Numbered from the stretch's first letter, positions 50,004 through 60,828 are shown. The stretch is DNA of 64,000 bases from Blasia pusilla (GCA_050084515.1 CM114273.1:38130001-38194000), one strand, 5' to 3'. Translations and numbers: made by a program. Notes: generated by a model from the letters alone, not told the origin.

Positions 50004-50718
50004 GGATTGAACATTCATGAAAATGCCCTCTACCCCAACACAAGTGGAGCAGAAAGTGTTCATTCCTCTTGGAGGTCGTCACAAGCATGCCAACAAATTT
50101 CACTTGTGGAGGCATGCCAACAAGACAGAGCAAGAGCAATGCTCTGATCTGCAACATCCCATATCTTCCTCACAAAAGGCATAACAAAAGGAAGGGGGCC
50201 TTCGATCTACGAGCTCTATGTCAAGGCGGTTGTGAGATCTGGTGATGAAAAACTCTATGTGGAAGCCTTCAACCGGTGCGTAGCAGGAACTCCCTTCGAG
50301 CAAGACGTACATATTGGTGGGGATATTCGTGGGCGGGTTTCAAGACGTCCCATACAGATGGTGGTAGAGCAGTCCGAGCGAGACTTGTGGAGACCAGATA
50401 AGTATCTTGACTTCAGGCAGGTGAAGAGGCAGCATTGAGGAACGAATCCGGTGATTGATTTGGATGAGGAAATTACGCTGCATAGGTATTCGGGGACTCT
50501 GGACCGCTCCCAAATCCGTGATGGAGTAACTTCTCCAAAATCAGTGAATGTTTTATTTCAAAAGCCCTCGGTTGCTGGAAGTTCGCAACATCCGGTCGGT
50601 GGGGCAGTTCAACAATATGGGATTCCGGTAATGGAAGTGGATTGCAACCTAAAACGGTGGCATATATCTCGAAGCAACCCAGGACGTGGACCTACTTGCA
50701 GGGCAGGATCTGATGGCA

Positions 50719-51947
50719 TGTGATACCCACAATTTTGTACTCTTGAAGAATATATCTTTTTATTCAACGAAGTTTCTTGTACATTATGATTTTGATTATG
50801 ATTATTTATTATTATGAGGAAGAATGAGTAAGATTAAAGTGAATCACGAAGCTCCTGGGACAAGGCAGAGAGATGGAAGATCAAGGATTTGCCTTAGAGG
50901 AGAGGAAAATGCAATAACGAAGTCTCAAGACTCAGCAAGAAGCTTCAGGAAGCTCAATGAAGCTCTGTCTACGAAGTGCTTCGCTCTATAACGAAGCATA
51001 ATGAAGGAGGAAGAAAAGGAGAAAGAAGTACTTCGCTCTTGTACGAAGCGCGAAGCACGAAGCACCTGAAATAAGAACGAAGCATGAAATGCTTCGTCCT
51101 CATGAAGTACAGCGAAGCGAAGCTAAGAACGACTATGATTTCAAGCGACGCACGTTAGAACAGTTAGACTAAGAAAGGACGCGACCCTTTATATCAAATT
51201 GGTAGTTAGGATAGCTTTGTGCTGCGGATTCACAGGGATCGTAGGAAAAGCTAAGAGAGCCATAGATCTAGGTAGTTAGAAATAGTGAAGAGACACCAGC
51301 TTCATCAAGAACGCTTCGAATCTTTGGATCACTCCTACTCCAGCGAGTATTTAAGAAGCAAGACAGAAGCCATAATCATTATTCTCTTACGAAATCCTTA
51401 TGTTGTAGGAATGGTCCGAGCAAGGGAGTAGTACCCTCTCGAGCTTGTATACACTTTGAAGCTTTCTCATTCTTGATGGAGTAGTAAAGCAATCATTCAT
51501 TCATTCTGATGTGTGATGCTTATGTCTGAGTATTCTTTTTGGGTCTGCAGAGTGAAGAGTGAATCACGCGAACCTTTCTCATCAATGAAATAATCAACTT
51601 GAGTTGTAGGAAATATGTTTGACAGAGAGTAACCTGCCGAGACGGATTGAGTTCCGAAAGTAGGAGAAGACAGCTTTCATGTTGAGATCTCTGTGAGGTT
51701 TCTTGATGTCGACATGAAAATCTACCTGAACATGCTATCAATTCCACTAGAGAGAATCGAGAAAAGATCCTTTGGTACTAAGAAAGATCAGAAGATATTG
51801 ATAAGACATTGAATATAACTCATACACATTTAAATACAACTATTACAACAGAATTGTAATTTCGAACTCTCTTTTCATCAAACAATGATCCTCTTGGGAA
51901 TCGAACTTGTTAAAACGACTGTAAAATAGAAACTCTTGTACATTACA
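50719..51947. mobile_element. Solo LTR (1229 bp) with 5-bp target duplication
   Basis: The insert starts TGTGATACCC and ends ACATTACA, the TG...CA form of an LTR. It is flanked by TGGCA at 50714-50718 and 51948-51952. Copy A (1208 region) has a single uninterrupted site, so the pre-insertion state is visible. The interior has many CGAAGC motifs (about 50985-51120) and a GTATTTAAG TATA-like site near 51348. No internal coding region remains, so a full element recombined down to one LTR. Confidence 0.93.
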
Positions 51948-52741
51948 TGGCATAAGGAGAGCATGTGGCACTTTCCTAAATAAGAACTGTACAAGGATTG
52001 GACGACCACTTCCTGGGTTTTGGGGACTTGAAACCTTTGATCGTCTCACGAGGATCGGGGATCAATTGAAGTACTTCTTCTGCCCAAATGAATCTTGCGC
52101 TTTCCGCAAGTCTTATCCGGCTGCCATTGGAGCTCCGGGGAATACCCCCACGATTTGGCCCATTGCCGCAGGTACGAACTGCACTCAAGACGAAGTGGAC
52201 AATCTTACAAGTGCCAGTTTCAGACTCGTAGACGGAGGAAGTTTGAAGCATGTTCGCATTACAGAGACCTTCGCATTTTGTATTCAACCCAAGATTAACG
52301 TCAACATGTACCCGGAGAAGGTGGATAATCTCAATCCACTATTTCTGTTTGAGTCTAGAAATGGGGTGAAGAGAAACAGAATGTGTAGGCCAACGGTGGA
52401 GAGAGCAAAGCGAATTGCATCAGCTCGGGAGGCAAAAATGGAGATCATCGCCACAAAAGATGTCTTGAGTGGCAATGGAATAGGAAGGATGTATTGGGTC
52501 AGCAACAACACTGTAAATTCAAGTGTCACAGGGATGTATGTGGTGCACATCTGTTGCTTTCCCACATGTTCAAAGTGATGACTTTGTCCAAAGAGAGACA
52601 AGTGGCAAAAGGTATTTCCCTTGTAAGCACATGTACTATGTGTTGCTGGTAGTTTTAAGAGAGTCGGAGGTAGGAGTAGGAATCCACCAACCAATTTTTT
52701 CTCTCAAAGAAGTGCGGAGTATTTTAAACAAACCACTTTGA

Positions 52742-53156
52742 GGATGCAAAATGAGGTTTTAGATTGTACTTTCATTTTTCCAGAACCTTCACTTTGAGCT
52801 TGAACTCTATTCAACCTAGGGCAAATGATAGATTTTTTCCGGACCTTGGATGGAAAAAGTGATTGGTTCCATACTTATGATTCCATTGATTTTTCAGTTT
52901 TCTAAATTTTGTGCAATTTGCAACTCGTCGGACTCAGAGGGATTGCCAAAATATGGAAGAGGAAAAAAAATTGTGGGACTGCTTAATAACTGAGCAAAAA
53001 AGTGCAAAAAAATTCACACAAAAATTTTCCTCTCTTCAACCCAACGGAAACTCTCTTTAAAAAAAAGTATCTATTTTGGTTGAGGGTAGTTTCCTCTCTC
53101 CTCTCTCCTCTCTCCTCTCTTCCTCTCTTCCTCTCTTCCTCTCCTCTTACCGCACC
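52742..53156. repeat. Spacer with (CCTCT)n tract
   Basis: AT-rich sequence holds one degraded palindrome near 52920, followed by a CCTCT/CTTCCT tract at 53092-53150. A similar tract is at 60730-60775. No gene. Confidence 0.7.
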
Positions 53157-53247
53157 TCAACGCTTACATGAAGGAAGCGTGCAACTTGTCGGCCTCTGAC
53201 GAGTTGCGGAGGAAGCCCACCTTGTTATCCCAAGACAAGGGAAGCGT

Positions 53248-53540
53248 GCAACCCACCGGAATCCGACGGGTTGCGCGAGTAACTCGTGTTCTTGTCCGAA
53301 GACGGCATAGGCGCGCAACCTGTCGGTCTCCGACGGGTTGCGTGGGTACCTCGTGTTCTTGTCCGAAGACGACGGAGGCGCGCAACCTGTCGGTCTCCGA
53401 CGGGTTGCGTGGGTACCTCGTGTTCTTGTCCGAAGACGACGGAGGCGCGCAACCTGTCGGTCTCCGACGGGTTGCGCGGGTACCTCGTGTTCTTGTCCGA
53501 AGACGACGGAGGCGCGCAACCTGTCGAAGCCGTCGGGTTG
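53248..53540 (+). repeat. 67-bp palindrome array upstream of arm 2 gene
   Basis: Cores start at 53248, 53315, 53382, 53449 and 53516, an exact 67-base period. The spacer is CTCGTGTTCTTGTCCGAAGA, the reverse complement of that in the arm 1 array. It lies 90-380 bases upstream of the TATA box. Confidence 0.95.
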
Positions 53541-53630
53541 GTTTTTTTCACGTCCAGACTTCCATAACGGCCGGCACGTCACCGTCGGAAGGACGATGCG
53601 ACCCAATGGTCAGCCCAACGGCTCGAAAAG

Positions 53631-53638
53631 TATAAATA
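53631..53638 (+). promoter_or_regulatory. TATA box of arm 2 methyltransferase-like gene
   Basis: TATAAATA followed by GGGG, 246 bases before the ATG at 53877. Identical in both arms. The leader (about 53725-53830) has direct repeats of GGCGACTCATCACGA type. Confidence 0.8.
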
Positions 53639-55086
53639 GGGGAAGGTCCGCTCATTTCTGGTTTTTCGTTTCGCGATCTCAATTGCTCTTCCGCGCAGCA
53701 ACTGACCAGATACCTAGGGGCGCTTTACACGGCGACTCATCACGAGACGATTCGAGCTACTCATCAAGGCGACTCATCACGACATCAGCAAAGCGACTCA
53801 AAAAGGCGATTCCTCGAGCCGATTTATCATGCACATAGAGCCATTTCCTTGTCCATAGGAGGCATTTTCGGGAACAATGACGAGGAAAAAATCTCAAGCA
53901 AACAAGGTTGGGAGCTTCACTCCCAAGTCCATGAGGAATTCTGCTTCACCATCTCTAGGGCCTCGTTCGGCCAATGAGATAAGGCAGCAAGAAATCGAGG
54001 AGCGGGAAAGGGAAGTGGAGATGCACAAGCAGGAGCTTCTCGCAAAACGTGTACATGAGGCACTCGAGAAACAGAACGCAGAGGCTGAGGCGTCGCAGGC
54101 CTTGAAGAAAAGGGTCGCCGACGAAAAGCGTGAAAAGAAGCGTCTGGACGCGTCGGTGAGGAGAGAAGAATTGGCAAAATCTCGGAGGGAAAAAACAATT
54201 GCCATTGAAGAAAGCCCTGCCCGTCCAACCAAAAGTGTTGAGATGCAGGAAATGTCCCCGATGAAGTCCGGGGACACAATCAATATAGCGGAAACGGCCG
54301 AAGTTCAAGTGACGGACGATGAGGTCATGAGGACCGCCAGCATGGAGATGGTGGACATCGCTGAAGAAGCAGGACATCAGTCATCCTCGTCCCTAAGCCC
54401 GGCGAAAGAAATCGACCTCTATCGGATTGACGAGTTTCCAGTGGACTTGCCAGCTGTTGTCCTAGAGTAGTTAGCTGGCCTAGACACCGACCCAATCTTC
54501 GAGCGGGTAAGAGAGGATTTGTGTTCATTGAATTATGTGAAGGCCCATGTTGGAATTCATTGGCAATTCAGTGTAGCTTATTGACCTTGTCCCCGCTGTG
54601 ACAGGTGGTAATGCAGATGGAACTGATGGAGGGCCAGTACGCCCCGAGAATTCCACTTTTCCGATTGTGGACAATGGAGTACGTCCGCGAAATTCAGTCT
54701 GACGAGGATATTATGAAGCTGAAACAATCGGCAGCGTATTATAAAACAGCATCCTACGTCGACAGCTTCCCTCCATTCTATGTTCAGCCTTACGATGACC
54801 ATGGAACCCAAGCGCTGGTTATGGAGGAGGACTTGCAAGCGCTCGACACATTCTAGAGGATGAGAGATCAGGAATTCAGAAGGGCGATAGAGGGGACGGA
54901 ATTCAGCTGGATGCGGAACCTGTATTTCTTCATCTGGAATGGAAACCACAGGTTCATGGCGTGGACCCAGTTTGCAAAGGAGCGCCCAAACTCATTGGAG
55001 GCACATTTTTGCGTGAAGGCAGTGGTGCTACATCCATACCCTCATCACATGGCGACGGTGGAGATGGCCATGCATGCCATGAACAC

Positions 55087-55835
55087 GTAAGTTTCCTCTT
55101 GCTGCAAACCGTCGGACTCCAACAAGTTGTTTGAGTCGCCACTGTTTTTGGAATGTTTTTGGCCGAAAGCAACTCGTCGGACTCCGACGAGTTGCTCGAC
55201 TGATCACTCGTTTAGGATGTTTTTGGCCGAAAGCAAATCGTCGGAGTCCGACGAGTTGTTCGACTGACCACAGATTAAGGAAGTTTTTGGCCAAAAGCAA
55301 CTCGTCGAAGTCCAACGAGTTGCTCGACTCACCGCTGTTTTTGGATGTTTTTTGAAGAAAGCAACTCGCCGGAGTCCGACCGGTTGCTTGACTCGAAGTT
55401 GTTTTTGGATGTTTTTTGATATTTTTGGCTGAAAGCAACTCGTCGGAGTCCGACAGGTTGCATTCGGAAGTAGCGGAGCTACAATTTTTGTGGTCAAATT
55501 GCAGCTTTAATTGAAATTGCGCAACATGTCAAACTCCGACGGGTTGTTATGTTCACTTTTTTCGCAGAAACCACTCTCTAAATACATATAATCTGACAAC
55601 CCGTCGGAGTTCGATGGGTTGAAACCAAGCAATCACAAATCTGAATGCAATCCGTCAGACACTGATGGGTTGCAACTCATCAGTGGAAGCAAAATTTAGC
55701 TGAATGGAAGCAACGAGCTAAATTTAGCTCGTTGCTTCCATTCTGACCATGAGCTGTGACGACCTATCGCAGTCCGACGGGTTGCAGGAACCCATGTACC
55801 TTGCAAAATTTCTAATATTGAGTTTGGATGTGCAG
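55087..55835 (+). repeat. 64-bp palindrome array in intron 2, arm 2
   Basis: Cores start at 55169, 55233, 55297 and 55361 (exact 64-base period), then 55435 after a 10-base insertion. Looser palindromes follow to 55800. Donor GTAAG at 55087; acceptor TGCAG ending at 55835. Confidence 0.93.
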
Positions 55836-57878
55836 GATTGTATCGGAGGGGAATGTCACCCACCACTGGATCCAGGATTGCAATCGGGTGAAGAAAGTGC
55901 TAACGACGCACCCGGAAGAGTACAAGGGGTTCTTGGGCGACGCCCTTGTAAATGAGATGCTGGCAAAGTATGCTCAAATCAAAAAAAAGACTTGGGCAAA
56001 TAAGTTTATTTCCCAAGATGCAACCGTGACAATCCTTTGCTGGTCAAAGATACAGGCCGCCAAGAAGAGCGTTGCATTGGAGCTGGAGCGGAGGGAGAAA
56101 GTGTCTGTGTCTGAGCGTGCAAAGTTCATCCATGCTGTAGTATCTGCAGGTACAAAGTACACGGCAAGCAAGATGCAGCGCTACATCGCCATTCTCAACC
56201 CCAAACTTGGCCCCGATTTCTACAAGGAGCTAAAGGCGATCATCAAGCGCCAGTGGAAGAGGGATGAAGATCCGCAAGGTCGGATTGGGGAGAAAGTGTC
56301 TCTCGATCATGTGCATCGATTTGCCTTGTCTGGAATTAGCAAATTTAGGAGAATCCAACTGATGAAAATCAGTCTCGAGGGCATAGAGGCCCAAAAGAGG
56401 GCGGCACACCATCCTCCGGGTGTCTCTGATCCAGTGATCTCCCACTGGCTCCGTGAATGGTCATTCTGGGACGCGTTGCGGCTTCTCGGGAAGTCCATGC
56501 TCGTGGGTCTCCAAGCGGAGCTGAAAAGAATAGAGCCAGTTCCGGAGGAAGCAAACCTGGAGAGTGTTGAAGATTTTGAACTTTGGCTTGATGACATGCA
56601 GGACAAGCCCATAAAAAACCCTGGTTTCAGGATGATGTTCAAGGATCGTATCCTCCCTCACACAGACCTTGACGAAGAATTAGAGGCGAGAAAAAGGGAT
56701 TTCGCAAAGAAGAAGCGAGATCTTCAGGAGCAGGTGGCCGATGCATCTCGACTAAGAGCTGCCCAACGCATGGTGTTCAAGTAACTCGGCCATTGTAAGA
56801 ATGCAGGTACATGGCGAAAAATACGGGCAGCCTGCAAATTGTGGGCTTCTCCGCCTGATGGAGAGACATTTTCCATGTACGACATGGAGATGGCTCAAAG
56901 CATGTCCGATTGAGAGGTGGAGAATTTCCCGATTTGGTTGGACTTCAACGACCCTGAGGACATAACTGAGAAAGATCTACGCCTGCTCTATGATGCAGTG
57001 GCCGCAGGTAGGGATGACATCCCCAATTTTGTGCAGCCTGAAGACTTTTTCGAAGGAGATGCGGAGGAGCAAACCCTCGAGACAGCGGAGTTGGTGTCCA
57101 AGGTCATCACCGCCAAGGACAAATCTACAACGGGTCTCAAAGCCAAGGCAAGGGGATCGAAGAATTCCGAGGCCGAGTCTTCCCAAAGAGAGGCTGAAGA
57201 TTCAAGGCGAGAGCCGGAATCTTCCGGGCGAGCAGGAAGAGAGGGTCGGACTAGGTCCTCCGCAAAGAAAACTCCACCAGAGTCTGAGGTCATAGAAACC
57301 CCAACAAGCCGACCGCAGACTTGGGAGAAGCGGAAGCGAGAGGCACCAGGGTTGTCCCAGGGAGCAGACCAGGATGTGGAATACACTCCAACATCCTTGG
57401 GAAGACATAGAGAAACAACAACCCGGAAAAGCGTCATCCTTCACTGCACAATCTTCTGGATGAGCTGAAAAGTTTCAGTTCCCAAGCGTCGACACCCGCC
57501 ATCGAAAAATTGACAACGTTGGGACAAAAGCTTCAACGGAGCGGCCACGCTCCCTAGACGGTCCATGGGGAGGTCGAAGAGGTGGCAGTGGATCTCCTCG
57601 TCGCTGATTTTCCCTCGGGGTTACGCTTGTGGGATGAGAATCCGTCCGACGGGGTCCCGGACTAGAATGTCCCTCTTTCTTATGACCACATCGCGCTCCT
57701 GTTTTCCTTTGCATACGCTTATCTCAATGACAGGGGCTGTTTCTTAGTTTTGACTGGAGGGAGCGAGGACGAGCTCTTCAACCTCCAGTGCGTCAAGAGG
57801 TCCCTGAAGTGGAGGACGGCGCAATCGTGGGTCATCAAGAACGAGTACCCACTCCGATCCGCGACGAGTCAAATTCGG

Positions 57879-58418
57879 GTAAGGGCTCTTAATTTTTCTT
57901 TCTCTGACGGGTTGCATCTCTACATGCAACCCGTCGGATTGTTTGAGCTGGGTCTTTTTGCAATCCGTCTGAAAGCGACGGATTGCAATTTGAAGGCAAG
58001 TCTCCATTGGGTGAATGCAACCCGTCGGAACTCGACGGGCTGCAAGTGCTAATGCTTTTGCAATTTTTTGGAATGATGCAACCCGTCTGAAAGCGACAGA
58101 TTGCAAGTGCTAATGCTTTTGCAATTTTCCGGAATGATGCAACCCGTCTGAAAGCGACGGGTTGCTCTAAGCCAACCATGGGCTGCTTTAAGCCAGCAAC
58201 CTGTCGCCTTCCGACAGGTTGCTCATGGACAAAAAAATCACAAGACACTTGTTAAAAAACCCGTCGGACTCCGACAGGTTGCTCCAATGTTAGGATTATA
58301 AAGAAGTTCTCTAGAATTAAGTGAAGTTCTTTGGGGACATGTTGCACATTATGTCACCATACTGAGAGTAGACCAGTGGCCAAGTTGCTGACATTGTTTC
58401 CAACGTGCTTCTTTACAG
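57879..58418 (+). repeat. 61-bp palindrome array in intron 3, arm 2
   Basis: Cores start at 58017, 58078 and 58139 (61-base period), with others at 57905 and 58196-58222. This array has three units against five in arm 1. Donor GTAAG at 57879; acceptor TACAG ending at 58418. Confidence 0.93.
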
Positions 58419-59017
58419 ATGGACCACTCCTATGTTTACTGCTTTGTTCGGCCCGAGCACAACTTCCACGTGTTTAAGATCCTGGATCTTGTGGATCCAT
58501 GCTCCGATGGGTACAGCTTAGATAGTTTATACAATTCCCCCCCGGGAATTTTCATGCAAGACGGTACCCCATTATTTGGAGGAAGGGAAAAGTCGCCAGC
58601 CCTGATGCAAACGCTCATCGAGCTCTGCTCAAGGCCGGGTGACTTGGTGTTCGACTTAGTGAGCCTTTCAGGGGCGAGTATCGAGGCGCTGGCGAGTGGC
58701 AGAACATTCTCGCCTTCGGGAAGGCAAAGAATCGCTTTGACCTTTGCAAGGAGGCAAAGGCAGATTACGACATGCTAGTTGGGGGGGGCGTACAACTCTC
58801 CTCCGAAGCCAAGAGCTCCGGTTCCAAACCCACCATCGGTAGTGACACCATCGTCACTTCCCACGATTCCGAAAATTGGGAGGGCAAGGCCGACACTAAT
58901 CTTGGAAGAGCTCTCGGACGATGACGGGTGAGTTCAAAGAACTCAAGGACCCAGCTTGACTGCAGCGTTTGGAGTAGGGATTTATTTGATGACGAGGCAA
59001 AAGATTTCATAGAATAG

Positions 59018-59415
59018 ATCAAATGTACAATTCCGAGCTTCTTTCGGATGTAATAAAGGACAAGATTTTTTCGAACGATGATGGTGTTTGTAAAAGTTTG
59101 CTGAATATCTTTTTTGGGCTTGTCGAATGTGATCGTCTTTGTACGCCGAGGACTTCTATTTTGCAACCCGTCGGATTTCCGCGGCTTGCAACTTTTCACT
59201 TTTTGACCACTGCACCTTTTTTACCACTTCCAAGCAACTTGTCGGATTTCGACAGGTTGGCTGCGTGAGTGATCGGACTCTTTCGGACTCTTTAGAGGCA
59301 TTCTGGCGGGCTTCTTCACTCTGGCACCTTCCCCTAGTATCGTCAAACAAGGCGTAGGCTTCTTCTCTTCTCTAAGACATGTTGGATTCCTACTACCTAT
59401 TGGATTGCCATCATG
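59018..59415 (+). repeat. 3' flank of arm 2 gene, tandem unit 1
   Basis: Contains CGGATGTAATAAAGGACAAG soon after the stop, a palindrome near 59163-59190 and ATCGGACTCTTT. It is repeated in direct orientation at about 59690-60105. AATAAA-like sequence at 59050 may be a poly(A) signal. Confidence 0.75.
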
Positions 59416-59702
59416 GTATTTCCAAGGACGAAGCACATATTGATACTGGATGGGTGTCACATTGCAGAGTGTACAAGATATACTGCCGAGGAAGGCGATG
59501 GGACTCAAATCAGGTTACATGGGACCGTTTTGGTGTACCTAGGGGGGGGGGGCCAAGGCTCTCGAATTCGCCAACATTTTTTATCCCCGTCTACAATTGG
59601 CCAGAGGAGCCATTTGTATCCCAGGACATTCCTTTTGTACAGGAACCTAGGAGAGTTAGGAGTAGATTTGTAGATGATGAGGCTGAAGAAATCATAGACT
59701 AG
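59404..59702 (+). pseudogene. Unknown exon fragment ending like the methyltransferase-like protein
   Basis: An open frame (with a run of about 11 G at 59541-59551 that likely shifts it) ends RSRFVDDEAEEIID-stop. This resembles the SRDLFDDEAKDFIE-stop end at 58970-59017 and is followed by the same 3' flank. It looks like the last exon of a second, otherwise missing or diverged, copy. The rest is not recognised. Confidence 0.4.
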
Positions 59703-60300
59703 GTCAAATGTACATTTTCGAGATTCCTTCGGATGTAATAAAGGACGAGATTTTTTCAACCGATAATGGTGTTTGGAAAATTTTGCTGAATATTTTTTTC
59801 GGACTTGTGGATTGTGTTCTTCTAGCTACTCAGAATTACAATTTTGCAACCCGTATGATTCCGACGGGTTGCAACTTTTCACTTTTCGACCACTGCAACT
59901 TTTTAACCATTTCCAGGCAAGCTGTCAGATTTCAACAGGTTGGCTGCTTGAGTGATCGGACTCTTTCCTTGTGAGACCAACTTCTGACGCATTGTGGCCG
60001 GCTTCTTCACTTTTGGCTTGTTCCCCTAGATTCGTCAAACCAGTTGTAGGCTTCTTTTCTTGTCTAAGATGTGCAGGATTCCTACTACCTGTCGGATTGC
60101 CATTTCGGATTCCCAACCTGTTGGATTTTTGTGGGTGCAGGGTGGAATGGAATCACTTCTCAAAATATTTCCTTTGTTAAGGTGAGCTTGCTTGCAAGGG
60201 GTGCAAGCCATCTGATTCCGACGGGTTGCAAGAGTTGCAACCTGTAAAATTCCAACGGATTGGGAGGGGTGCAGCTTCTCGGTGTCTCAAATTTAGGATC
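59690..60300 (+). repeat. 3' flank, tandem unit 2, with palindromes
   Basis: Second copy of 59010-59415 with matching TGTAATAAAGGAC, palindrome (59845-59872) and ATCGGACTCTTT. Further palindromes run to about 60270. Confidence 0.8.
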
Positions 60301-60828
60301 TGAATGAAGGGACATCAGTTCCTCTTTACTCCATACAGCTAACAATCTTTTGGTTCAATTATCGTCTCTTGTTCACATTTCACAAAGTTGGTCTTTATTT
60401 GATCCTTTCATTGAGATGAGATTGCTACTTCTGGTCAAATTATTTGCCAATGATCCACCCTAGCCCTGGGCACAGCTTACTGTAGACTGAGACAGGCAAT
60501 GTGAAGAAACTTAGGCTCACATTGAGAGTGATGGAAAAATGTTTGTAGTGGTCTTATGATGTCTACTTTTTTTTTTGCCCCCTGGAAAAAGGAGGTTTCT
60601 TTAGGCCCGAATGTGGACCACTACCTACTCTCTTCTAAAGATTTCATGAATTTGAAAGCAAACAAAAATTCCAAATTTGTCAAAAAGTTTTGAAGAGAGG
60701 AGGCGGATTTGGCCCTTTTTTTGAAGAGAGACTCTCCTCTCTTCCTCTCTTCCTCTCCTCTCTTCCTCTCTCCTGCCAGAATACCAGCCCCCAGAGATTG
60801 GCTTATAAGTGATCATAACATATTTTGA
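60301..60828. other. Spacer with CT-rich tract
   Basis: No gene. A CTCTCCTCTCTTCC tract at 60730-60775 resembles that at 53092-53150. Confidence 0.45.

Larger units (their letters stand above)
47553..52741 (+). pseudogene. MULE transposase, central copy (broken)
   Basis: Exon 1 (47553-49566) encodes an N-terminal region of unknown role. A frame change near 48210 leads to a Cys/His cluster of GCM/FLYWCH type (CRSPACPYL, RCPHC, GACPAYIFF, then GSHTHPV at about 48320-48570). A MULE-like DDE core follows (about 48860-49290, with YGFMADNAQPGRIAIREVF near the acidic active-site region) and then a FHWQ-SVTRYTK block. Intron 49567-50003 is full of palindromes. Exon 2 (from 50004) is split by a solo LTR at 50719-51947. 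The C-terminus (52066-52741) ends in a CKH of SWIM zinc-finger type (about 52617-52640), with a shifted frame just before. Stops include TAA at 48751, TAA near 49295, TAG near 49332 and TGA at 50436. Zinc finger plus DDE core plus SWIM is the Mutator-like layout. The family's enzyme cuts and pastes DNA; this copy cannot. Confidence 0.7.
53877..59017 (+). pseudogene. DNA N4/N6-methyltransferase-like gene, arm 2 copy
   Basis: Exons are 53877-54507, 54605-55086, 55836-57878 and 58419 to about 59017, with GT-AG introns of 97, 749 and 540 bases; the last frame needs shifts. Residues 35-105 are Glu/Lys/Arg-rich and likely coiled coil. Exons 2 and 3 encode about 500 unrecognised residues, then an acidic Ser-rich linker. 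The C-terminus has the beta-class order: LVADFPSGL (57600-57623) where DPPY is expected, a helix, then DRGCFLVL, then GGREKSPALMQTLIEL and SRPGDLVFDLVSLSGAS (58637-58678) where FxGxG is expected. Beta-class enzymes methylate cytosine-N4 or adenine-N6 in DNA. Degenerate motifs suggest loss of catalysis or a derived role. TAG at 54468, TAG at 54854, TAA at 56782, TGA at 56911 and TAG at 57663 break it. The methyltransferase call is motif-based. Confidence 0.72.
53157..59306 (+). repeat. Inverted-repeat arm 2
   Basis: Inverted partner of 40399-46709, about nine-tenths identical by eye in exons. The two arms are separated by about 6.4 kb containing the transposase. Arrays of palindromes differ in unit number between arms. 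Confidence 0.93.

Noticed and set aside
57645-57665. Palindrome inside an exon (CCGTCCGACGGGG)
   Set aside because: Only a partial match, and arm 1 has a different sequence here; explained by coding sequence.
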